This document shows positions 23,901 to 34,837 of a stretch of 64,000 nt of DNA, in pieces; the stretch's first letter is position 1; each line of letters opens with the position of its first letter. Below the pieces are notes generated by a model, which saw only the letters and a program-made list of their open reading frames with translations, was not told the origin of the DNA and did no database searches. Origin of the DNA: Gordionus sp. m RMFG-2023 (lineage: Eukaryota; Nematomorpha; Gordioida; Chordodea; Parachordodidae); contig NC_088778.1 in the NCBI RefSeq assembly GCF_954871325.1, forward strand, positions 2,203,743 through 2,267,742, written 5' to 3'. Both the position numbers and the translations under genes were made by a program.

Positions 23901-26900
23901 ACATATAGAGTAATATGCGAAATTGGATTCGTTGCAATATTTTTCATTCGTAAGTAAAAAAAAGCTGGAAAAGTTAATTTTGTCAATATCTAGTTTAGAA
24001 AAAAGGATAGAATATACGGAGAATAGGTTTTTGGGTTCATTACGGCTTCGGAAATCTCTTAAACTAGAGTTTATTAGTTCGAATTTGGTTTATAGCGGTT
24101 TTGATGGAAAGGTTTTATTTATGTTATGTTAATAAATGGGTCGTATTTGGGACTTTACCTGGATAAGCATATATTCGCCTAATCGATTATCCATGAAAAC
24201 TGCCTTTGTCGATATGAAACGCAATAATTTTTGTCCTCATTATTACATCAGGTAGTAATGATTGATCTGAATGACAAAAATATATCATTTGAAAATCATT
24301 ACCATATTTCAAAATGGTTTTTAATTTATCAAAATTTTTTAACGCAAGATTCTTTCAGGGAAAATTTATTTAAAAAATATTTTTAAACATTGACTGTAAT
24401 AAATACTTAATAAGGGAAAAACAAATTAAATTATATGATTAAACTCATTTAATAATATTTAATGATTCATATCCTGTTATTCATTATTAAAGCTTGCCAA
24501 TCCGAATTGAATATAATTTCAAGGTAAAATAATGGTGTGACATATAATAGGATAAATAAATCGTAGATAATATCTCTCTTTACAACGATCGACTCTTCCA
24601 AAGGCTTTAAAGTGTTCCAGAATAAATTGATCATTACCATAGGCACCAGGAATACTATATTTTGAAAAACCAAGAGACTCAAGGTGGTCACATTGATACC
24701 TTTGTTTAACATGTCCGTTGGCCGAGAATCTGATTGATAAAAAATAGTAGTGTCTTTTCGATTTCTTCCAATTTTCTCGTTGGTTGGGAAGTTAAAGTTG
24801 GTGCAATTAATGAGGGTCCGTTGTGTAGCTGATGGTTTTCCTACGTAAGCTAATATATATGTAATATATAAAATAATATTTTTTTAAACAATAGAACGAA
24901 TGTGGGGTATGGGCAGAACTGAATTATTCTTTCCCTCTTCCATTATAAAAACCAAAAGTTATTTCACAGCTCTTTGAAATTTACCTAGACTAAAAATTTA
25001 ATAAAATTCATCCTTGAAAAAAGTCATTGAAAGCAATTAATATTATTAGAAAACTGTTTTCTATCTCCCACAATACTAATAAAAAATTGTACCTCCCAGA
25101 CAATTCTGATATTAATATTAGAAAGAAAAATTAGTTTTGTCTAATTTAGTATTATTTATAATACAATTATAAATAATAATGTTAGAGAATAGTTTTTTCA
25201 TAATAATATTAATTCTAGGTCAGATATATAGAATTCTAAGGTTAGTAATTATTTAATTAATTATTAAGTTAAAATTTATTTTTAGATAAATTTGGAGAAA
25301 AATATTTAACTGAATTTACCCCTTGGTACCTCAAAAAAAAAATTTGAGTAGGATGTTTATAATAGTAAAATTAATAAATATCTATACTCATCTTTCGTTT
25401 ATCCTCATGATTTATTTTTTCAATAAAATTTATATTAACTGTCATTAAGTTCATTTTATAATATATAAATATATTTTTAAGCTCAACTACACATATATTT
25501 TTTAAATATATAGTCAAACACTATTTACCTGAGATCGTCGTATCTGTACATATAAATAACGTTGGCGCCGATTTATACAAATTCTTTGATGTAATTATTC
25601 CTATTTTATTGTGATCATTCATTTCGATGTCTCCTTTATTTGTTGCATCTTTTTTTAATGATTGCAAATTGTTCTTAATTTTTAAATATATTAATTTTTT
25701 TAAGATAGGTACCATAGTTCTATTATTTGACTTTCTGGTAGGCTCTTGATAATCATTTCTGAATTGCATTGATGCGTGTCTAATGATATTTTTAGACTTT
25801 ATCTTTTTGTTAACCACGTGAATATATGCATAACACATAAGAAACAAAGGAATAAATTTACAAAATATTTCTCTAACTATTTGATAGACGATCCATATTA
25901 GTGATAACTTTGTTTCAAGTGTATTTGATAATGCTAAATAAAATTTAGTCGACGGTATGTTGTTTAAAAAATTCTCGCGATAATTAAAAAGCTCTGTTTT
26001 GCCTATTGTAGAATTGGTCTTTCTTATATACGATATTCCTCTTTCCACCTTGCTGCCAATACCTCTATCATCACAAAATGTTCCCTCTATCATCTTGTAC
26101 CAAAAGGTTACTGGGGAAAACATAATTATGGAATATATTGAAGCGAGTATGATGGCATATTTAACGTAATTGGGCTTGAAGAATTTGAGATATTCTCTGT
26201 ACACAATCATCGCATAACTATGACAGCACATCCAAACCGACATTAAAAAACTGATATTTATGACTGTTTGTATCGCAGGATGATAATAATTTGCTACGTA
26301 GTTGTTCCACCAGAATCCGAACCATATCTGTTTATAGTGATAGGAATGATTTCCGCTTTTCCAATAAAAATCCAGGAAGGGATCCGTGGTAAGAAGTATC
26401 ATTGTAAGCAAATTAAAACTAAAATGACTAACGTATAAGATATTGATACCTACTGTTTCAGGTAAATTAGATGAAATATTGTCTGTCAGTGAAAATGAAC
26501 GACTCGTGGGCGAAAAACAAAAATAAATATTAAAGAAAAGACCTCGTAATCGATTCCAAAAGGAATGATCATTAGGATTAAAAGGGAGTACCGTTTTCTT
26601 CCGCACCATCTTATAAATGCTTAATTGTAAGAATAGATAAAATAAATTTTAATAGTATATAGTTAAACCTTATTACTGCTAAGTTTTATAATGTGAAAAT
26701 TTTCAAGTTTTGTAAAGAAATGTTCTCCTATCTTAAATAACAAAATTACATCTTTTAGAGATATTTTGACAACATACATTTGATTAATTTAGATGATTTA
26801 TAAAATGACTTAAAATAATTACATTATGAATACAATTCATTAACCTCTCCGTAAAGCTGACAATATTCTTTTAAATGATATAGAAGACTTAGAAAATGAT

Positions 26901-27539
26901 TTAAAATAATCATACTATGAACAATGGGCAACTAGGTAAAAGATTTATTCTATTTTATATCTATTCTCTTTTTATATATTTATATGTTGATATATAAATT
27001 AATCAATTTTTATAAAGTCGACTTAATAAACATTCAAATAAATAACTATATTAAAATAATGGAGATAAAATATCTATTAGGTAAATTATATCAATTTATT
27101 AAAAAAATTAATAGTAAAATAATCGTAAGGATTTTTCATGAATTAATCGCATCCCTATAGTTTATTTTAAATTTTTTATTGCAAAGACAAAAAAGAATAG
27201 GTTATCAGGAAATTAAATATTTTTTAATACTACTATCTTTAACCAATATTTTATTGTAAATTTCTATTAATGGAAAATACACAATCGTTCTATCTCTCTC
27301 ATTTTGTTGAGTTTATTTTTAAAAAATTAACTTAATTTAAGAATGTTATTAATATTTTGACTTTTACCGCTAAAAAATATTTTTGGGTTTATTGTGTTTT
27401 TACGCTAAAATTTTATATGATGCAATTTATATAAGAATTTTTTAAATATTTTATATAAATGTTTAAAATCTCAAAATCGAATATATTCATAATAGATTAA
27501 TTAAACATATAATAATAAATACTTAATATATAATCTTAT

Positions 27540-29398
27540 CAGGCGCGTACGCAGGAATTTGGTCTGGGAGGGGGGGATAATAAATTTTTTTAAGAAATAA
27601 TATTTTTAATTAAAAATACTAAGCATAAATTTATTAGGATTAATAACTTTTCTAATACACAATTTTAAACTAATGTGAATTAAAAAAATTATATATATAA
27701 ACCGGCATTTAAATGTGAATCATAAAATATAAAGTGAATATAACCCACGATATGAATCACCTAAATGACCCAAAATTGAAATTTGAATTTTTTGAGCTTT
27801 TAAAATATATAAAGTATAAAAAATTTAAATGTTGTAAATATAAATTAATACACAAAAAGTTTCTTAGGAATAATTGTATTTTGTATGTTTTGAGCTAATT
27901 TTTCAATTATCAATCCTTGCTTGGCGTTAAATGTCTATGAATATTCAAGAGATCCAAATCATTCAATCTACTTTCAGATGTTGTATTTCATAGGTATGTT
28001 TTTCACAGACTTGCAGGCCCGGCCCCTGAGCCGGACCGTATTTTAATTTTTTTAAATATACCCGGGCCGGGCTCGTAATTTTTTTTTTTAAAAACACCCG
28101 GGCTGGGCCTGAAAATTTTTTAAGAAAAAATATCCGAGCCGAGTTGTATATTTTAATACCAAATATTTGAAATCGCCATTATTAGCTATAAATATCCAAA
28201 AATAAATATAATTTATTTTAAAAAAATTCGGGCTAAGCCAGCCGGGCCGGGCTTGAAAATTTTTAAAAAAAAACCCGGGCCGGAAAAAATTTTAAAATAA
28301 AATCTGGGCCTGGTCCTGCAAATGGTACCTCTGCAAGGCTCTGTTATTCTTCTTAAAAAAGTGAATGTTCTCTCATTAGTTTACTAAAGAGCTGCTAATA
28401 TATATAACCATTTTAATAATTGGGAGTATAATCTAAAATTTGTTTGAAATAAAAAGCATCTATAGCATTTTTTGGGACTGTATCAACCATAGTTAATCTT
28501 TTAATCATAGTTATTCAGCTAATAAGGCATCATAAGATATTTTAACATCTTCATGATAAAAATATAACAAATATTTATATTTTTTTTCTATCACCATATA
28601 AAAAAGGTTGGGAGAGGGGACATTTGTTTTATAATACTCTTCTACTATCCTATATTAATGTTTTGATGATGAGCTTGCTTGCTGCAAGTCGAGGGGGACA
28701 AATATTTAACACGTATAGCTCTGCTTTTGACTCAACAATAACATATAAATATGAAATTCTTCAACAACACTAGCTCTATTTCCTTGAGTTCTAATAAAAT
28801 GCTCTCCGCTATTCTCATCTTCTTAATCAAGTCAATGTTATGTTTTTTAAAGTATTACATAAAATAGTTGTATAATTAAATAATACATTCTAATGAGAAA
28901 AAAAAATTTGGAATAAGTATTGAATCCAATAATTTTCTTGCTTCTGAGGAAATATTTCTTTCAAGCCATTGTGATATTTCAGTAATAGCATTATTAATCA
29001 GCTCTTCTAACTCCAAAATAGCTGTTACTGTGGCGGAGACTAGATCTCGTTGGACAAGCTTGCAATTTTTTTCTCCCTGTTGGACAAGGAGTTTCAGAGA
29101 TAATTATTATTTTATTAGAAATTTAGATAAATATTACGCCACTAAGATTTGAAAATAATAGGTAAATTACGCCAAGGAAAACTTGAAATCGAAATTGATT
29201 GATAAAATAACTTAGTAGATGAATGTGATAAATAAAATATATATATATATATGTATATATGAGATAAGAATAAATATTAACAAATATAAATTAATATTAA
29301 CAATAATATTTTTGAAAAATATAATCCGGCATCTGCATTTTTTGGCTTTGGGGGGGAGGATTTGTCCCCCTGCCCCCCCCCCGCTGCGTACGCGCCTG
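27540..29398. mobile_element. hAT element in intron 1 of copy C, perfect 8-bp target duplication
   Basis: It begins CAGGCGCGTACGCAGG and ends GCTGCGTACGCGCCTG, a strong inverted terminal repeat. It is flanked on both sides by AATCTTAT (27532-27539 and 29399-29406). Paralogous introns of D (near 40465) and F (near 53150) continue without interruption, so the insertion followed gene duplication. A minus-strand coding-like remnant at about 29010-28740 may derive from a transposase, but I could not match it to a hAT domain. A smaller hAT-type MITE is nested inside at 28006-28343. Confidence 0.88.
28006..28343. mobile_element. hAT-type MITE (CAGAG family) nested in the larger hAT element
   Basis: Left end CAGACTTGCAGGCCCGGCC, right end CCTCTGCAAGGCTCTG. 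The interior has repeated CCCGGGCCGG motifs and an ATTTGAAATCGCCATTA block that is the reverse complement of the same block in the 23654-23900 copy. It therefore lies in the opposite orientation. No convincing target duplication remains. Confidence 0.75.
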
Positions 29399-30237
29399 AA
29401 TCTTATTCTTTAAAGTAATTAATTGAAGGTTTTTAAAGGTTAGGATGAATGATAATATTTTAGGTTATGGATGGTATTATAAATTAGTAAAGATAAAAAA
29501 AATAGACAGAGATTAATGAGTATTAAATATATTTATATAAATTATTATAAATTAAGTTATAAGAGATTAGTTCTCAAAATTGTCTCACTTTATGAGGTTT
29601 GTAATAATAATCAATAGAGTATAATAACTATATTTGTTATACTTTTATGATAATTTTTAAATTTAAGATAAATAATTACTTGTATAATAGGATCGTTATA
29701 GCAATCGAATTTCCCATGTAACCGAAAAATAGTAAAGCTGGAAATATTCTAAGATATACTAGATTTTCTTAGGCAGAAACGCTCACCAACGATTGGATAT
29801 GATAACAACCTTTATTAGTCATATCCACAATCACATTCGAGAAAGTCATTAATAATATAGTATTTTTATTATTTAAATTTGAATTCCTAGCTCTTTATTT
29901 GTATAATATAAACTAATTTGTATTCATTTTAACTATCTTTATTAATTACCCAAATTTCATCATAATCACACATTATATAAAGTATTATATAAATTAATAA
30001 TAATTGAACCTTTATTAGCATGCAATATTTAAATCTTGTAATTAATTTATAATTATTATAAAAAAATAAAATTAATTATTTTTTAATAAACAGTTAATTA
30101 ATTTTAAATAATCCTATTATTAATTTGGATGTAAATATTTCTTGATAATTATAAAGTTAATAATTATGATGTAAGGTTGTAAAAAAATTTAAAAAAATGG
30201 AATCTTATTTTCATCATAATTGTTTGTATGATCTTAT

Positions 30238-30257
30238 GAATTGCATAAATATATAAA
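30238..30257 (-). promoter_or_regulatory. Conserved 20-bp block upstream of copy C (candidate core promoter)
   Basis: On the minus strand this reads TTTATATATTTATGCAATTC, identical to blocks upstream of D (41436-41417) and G (54681-54700), and nearly identical in E (47443-47424) and F. It lies about 390-420 bases before each ATG. It combines a TATA-like core with an octamer-like ATGCAAT. Promoter function is inference; shared ancestry of the duplicated flanks alone could preserve it. Confidence 0.35.
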
Positions 30258-30299
30258 GTATATAGTAAAGCAAAACCATAAATTATTATATTTTAAAAT

Positions 30300-33080
30300 A
30301 GAGATATAATTTTAAATTCCCTTACCCTTAATCTGATAGAAATAATTATTTATTCTTGAAAAATGTACAGCATTTATTAACAAAAAAAATGCAGATTATA
30401 ATTTAATTATATTAAATCAATATCGATTTACGAAAAAAAAAATAATTTTTATAAAACACCTTGTTTTCTAGTAGTAATCTATAATCTCATGGGAAAATTT
30501 TATGGCTGAACATTCCTCATACCATCTTTAATGGACCTTCCTTATATTTTCACCAGATTTTTGGTTTGTTGGAGAGTTGTGCTTATTTTACCCAGTTTCG
30601 GATTGATTTTTAATTAATTTTATGGCTTAATTAAATATCATACCAAAAATAATAAAGATTTTCTCGTGAGGTGGAAAATGTTATCAATAAAATATAATTT
30701 AAAATACTCATAAAGTATTTAAATATTCATTAATTTTAAAGAATGTAGCATTCAAAGCTTTTGCTTTAGCAAATTATCCCTGATGGAGATGTGATCAATC
30801 GATGATGCTTATTTTAATTGGGGTTATTATTCAATAATTATAAATACTTAAGAATTATTTTTATTTTTTTTTAAATTTAACCAATTAATATTTATCCAAT
30901 AAGATTTAGCATAAAAGGAGATTTAAATCCTAATTATAACTATTTAATTTGGTATTTTTTATCCATCAGAATATAACTATTATTGATGATTAAGTAGAAT
31001 ATACCATTAAAAATATGAAAATATTATAAATAATATAAAATAAAAATCAGTGATGTATGTAAATTTTGGTTTTAAGCATATGTAATTATAATCGAACTTA
31101 AAATTTTTCTTTGAAATATCGAATATTTTTTATAACATTCTTTTAACCAAAAATTATATCTTAACATAAGTAGTGAAGAAGACCACATTACTTTGAATAC
31201 AGATTATAACTTAATCATATTTTTAAGACTGGTAATTTGAGCTTAATATAAATAATTACGATATATATGATTGGCTAAAAAAGAATTGAAAAATATATAG
31301 TGTTTTAATTTAAACAGAGGAAAATGTGTTTTTTTTAGCAAAAAAGTAAGAAAAAATAATTTAAAATTTTATCGTTTAGATTTATAAAATTGGCATTTCC
31401 AAACACAGCGAGAAGAAAAATAAATATAGCTTAATAGATGTATCTTTCCAAATGTAACGATTTTATTGCATAAAATTTTGCGTTTTTTTAATATATGGGG
31501 TATAAGACAATGAAAGTGAACAATTATCTTCTTATAATGAATTATGGATTTTTGATGCTAAACGGTAATTCTCACATCACCTTCGCAAGCAAAGCACAAT
31601 TTTTTTTTAAAGAATTTGGCAGATTCGTGAAAACCCCGATCAGCCTAAGGAATCCCTTTTCTTGCGGCAAACATTTGCTACCTCCTCCAGTATTCGCTCT
31701 AACTATCTAAGTTATATCTCTTCCATCGAATAATTCCCATGTTTCATTATACTTTCTTTCTTTCCTTCTCCTTCCTATTTCTGTATTTACTATTTTCTAT
31801 TTTAGACATTCCTTTTTTAAAAATTCCTTATCCTAAATTCTATTTTTATATTTTTCACCTTCATTGATTTTATCGTTGACAAAAATAATTATACACAATT
31901 ACCTATTGATACATTATATGCCAATACTTTAATTTTTTTCATTATATTTATTAAAATAAATTTATTTAAGACATTGTAATAAAAAATTTTGATAACGAAG
32001 TAATGATAAATAAATATGAAATACAGCGAGTTTGATTCATTTTTGAGCTTATTTAATTTTAATTCCTTGATAGATATTGTAAAAATCAAATAACGTAAAT
32101 AAAATTAGAAACATTAATATTTATCACTCCCTTTTTCCATAAATGTGGATAACATTCTTGGAGAAAATTTATTGAGGGCCATTCTTCCATACCAGCTTCA
32201 GCGGGCTTTCGACCCGTTTTGGTCTTGAAATAGGTTTAAGTACTAGATATATTATTTATAGGATACTTAATACATTGTAGGAATTCAATTTTTGCCAAAT
32301 ATTTATATATTTTTTTTAATAAGCACTCACAATAAATTGGGTTATTTTTCTAATTTGGGGAAATCGTGGAATACCTACTTTATAAAGGATATTACATGAT
32401 GACCATGGTAGTATATACTTATTACCTCATTATATTTATGTATGTAGTTCTGAAACTAACAAATAAATCGATTTTGCCTTTAGAAGTACCCAAATTTGGG
32501 TTTTGAATAATATATAAGTTTTCAAAAAGTTAAAGTTAATTGAATGGTGCAGCATACATTAACAACATTCAATAATTAATTATATTAGAATTTTGAATTA
32601 AGATTATTAATAGTGCTTGTCCAAGATGCAATACATTAATTATTATCTAGATGCGTTAAATACTATTAACAAATTTGTCGAAAAAATATTTGACTAATTT
32701 CAATTAGTTAGGTCGAAATATAAATAATGGAATAATTATATAGATTAAAGTCAGTTAAGATTATCATAGATTATATTCTGTCATATTTAAATTAATTAAG
32801 TTTTACATGAGTTATTAAGGTGATGCTTTTCCCGCTAACATGATTATCACAAAATTAAATTTTCATAAATGTCTAAGGAATAGCTAAAGTATTACTGTAC
32901 GAGCATGCACTTGATTACCTTTCTTGCGAATATTTTCAATCATGAAAAAAAATACATTTACTAATGTGCTATTTCTAATTTTTAGTCTTATCAGATGTTT
33001 AATGCCCTTTAGACTCCCATAAGTAAATCTGAAGATACCCTATGAAAACGAAAATATAACTCATTTAGAAGGGAACATTT
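30300..33080. other. 5' flank of copy C, with copy-specific insert
   Basis: 30360-30985 and 32225-33040 align in order with the upstream region of copy E (47520-50000). About 30985-32225 has no counterpart there and is an insert of unknown type. The short plus-strand open frame at 31495-31710 inside it has no recognised homology. The block at 32810-33040 (TTATTAAGGTGATGCTTTT, GATTATCACAAAAT, TTTTTAGTCTTATCAGAT) recurs upstream of D, E and beyond G. Confidence 0.45.
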
Positions 33081-33281
33081 TATATCTTCTTTCTGTGAAA
33101 CATTCCTAGAGTAAATACATAGCAGCATGTTATAACCAATCAACTTTTTTAAATTTTAATGATTCAATCATTCTCTCCAAACAAGGCATCATACAAAGAG
33201 ATCCTTTAGTTCCTGCATTATTCTGTCAGAGAATTCAATTAATCATAAAAGTAATCTCTTCAAATTGTGACCTTAAATTAA

Positions 33282-33784
33282 ATGTTTGGTACAAAAATTC
33301 CTACAATTAAACTTAGCCCCCATAACGGGACTGTCACTAAATCCAGTGTGAATTTTATTCCCCCCTTGAATCGGACTGCCCACCTGAAAATTTTATTAAA
33401 CTGGACAAATAGCTTTACCAACCTAGCTTCACATATTGGAGGTGAAAGTATTATATTTCATTTCAGTGATAAATTTCATATCAAATTCAATATAATAAAA
33501 ATTTTTTTAAAACATTTATCTGCTCATCAGGCATTTTATATACTTAATTTTTTTTCATTCATTCCTAAAATTTTACACGCCTTTTGTTCATCAACTTCAT
33601 GTCCCCTAAAATATTATTAGATTTTGAAGTTCATTTAAAAAAAAAATACTCTAGAATCTATTTCAAATATTCAATTCTCATCACTCTCCTGGATGTAAGC
33701 TGTTCTTCTACCAAAGCTAGGGGTGGTATAGATAACTATTTGCCCATATTCTTAAGCATTTCAGCCTTTATCCTCATTTGCTAA
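33282..33784 (+). other. Unassigned coding-like stretch
   Basis: Two overlapping plus-strand open frames, 112 codons (33282-33620) then 66 codons (33584-33784) in another frame, stand out from the AT-rich surroundings by their codon-like composition. The first reads SPHNGTVTKSSVNF, HIGGESIIFHF and ILHAFCSSTSC. I do not recognise a family. It lies in a segment absent from the equivalent C-D, D-E and E-F spacers, so it is probably part of an inserted element or a broken gene rather than a working gene. Confidence 0.25.
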
Positions 33785-34837
33785 ATTTTAATACACACTT
33801 GAAGACTTCACGAAAGCTGAAGATACAAAAATATATAAATATAACCACTTTAATTATCGCTAGTTTGTTCCGGTAGTCTTTAGACACCTGTGGACCATTA
33901 TGACTCCAAGCCCTAAAACTATTTAAAACAATAGGGGTGATCCAAAGGAAGGCTTCTACCTAAAAGAATATCAATCGAAATTTGTCGATCCAACTATATC
34001 TATTCATGGGTCATTAAGCCCCGTATAACCAAACCAAAATATAATATTTTATTATTATTTTTATTTTAATCTCTCTTCTTTTATATTTATAATTATAATT
34101 TTGATGTTCTTCATTTATTAATTTAGTTCTTATTCATTTCATATGATATAAATATATATGCAAGCCCTCATCAATTTTTTGTAACATTATACATAGTTTA
34201 ATTTGCGAAATTGGATTCATGGATTTTCGTTTGACAGTAAAAACACCGTGTAAAAGTTTTTTTACAATACTAGTTTTAAAAAAAATTAAATATGGGGTTT
34301 GTTTTTTGGGTATTATAACGGCCTAAATCTGTTGCATTCGGTTTTGTTAGTTTGAATTTGTTATTTAGCCCTATGTTTAATAATATAAATAAAGTAATGT
34401 ATTTTATTAAATAATGGAAAAGTTTTATCTATGTTATGCTAATAGTACGCACAAATTGAACCTTTCAACGCTGAGTTTCAAAACACAAATAATGCATATT
34501 AAATGCATTCATTTAAATTGAGCTGCTTTGCGTTTTGTATAAATTATTTATATCAATTTATGCACAGTATAATAAATGTGTCGCCTTTGGGACTTCAAAT
34601 CAAATACCGATCAAAACTGCTTTTGTAGGCGAAAACATAGCAATTATTGTCATCCATTATCACATTGGTAATGATCTAAATGATAAAAATTTGCTAAAAA
34701 TTTCTTAAATTTCTAATTTGTTATATATTAACTAAAATATATCATCATTTATATCAAAATGTTTTAAAGAAAGATTCTTTTAGGCATAATTTATTAAAAT
34801 AAATTTTTAAACATTGATTGTATACCATAAATGACAT
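33785..34837. other. Spacer and 3' flank of copy D
   Basis: From about 34115 the sequence aligns with the 3' flanks of C, E and F (TTCTTATTCATTTCATATG, ACAAGCCCTCATCAA-type block, GGAAATTGGATTC). It includes the empty site matching the MITE downstream of C. A polyadenylation signal for D (AATAAA on the minus strand, 34795-34790) lies 43 bases beyond its stop. Confidence 0.5.

Larger units (their letters stand above)
24467..29849 (-). pseudogene. Rhodopsin-type GPCR, copy C: full structure but early stop in exon 1
   Basis: Exons are 29849-29680, 26619-25529 and 24849-24467, with joins TAC AA|C ATT and TCA G|CT TAC. Exons 2 and 3 are fully open and encode TM2-TM5 (YREYLKFFKP, FIP) and TM6-TM7 (FLVP, TPLFY). 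In exon 1, codon 27 is TAA (29771-29769) where D, F and G have TTA (Leu), so translation ends before TM1. The next in-frame ATG lies inside TM1. Donor and acceptors remain good and the rest would give 547 residues. This suggests very recent loss, a segregating null allele or a base error. Intron 1 (3.06 kb) carries a hAT insertion. An AATAAA signal lies about 100 bases past the stop codon (24370-24365). Confidence 0.8.

Noticed and set aside
23714-23908. 64-codon plus-strand frame rich in Gly/Pro/Arg
   Set aside because: It is the translated GC-rich subterminal repeat of a hAT-type MITE.
24000-24132. 69-codon frame downstream of copy C
   Set aside because: It falls in the duplicated 3' flank, and the equivalent frame is broken in D, E and F flanks, so no coding constraint is visible.
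31495-31710. 71-codon plus-strand frame
   Set aside because: It sits in a copy-specific insert, with no domain, no splice context and no counterpart.
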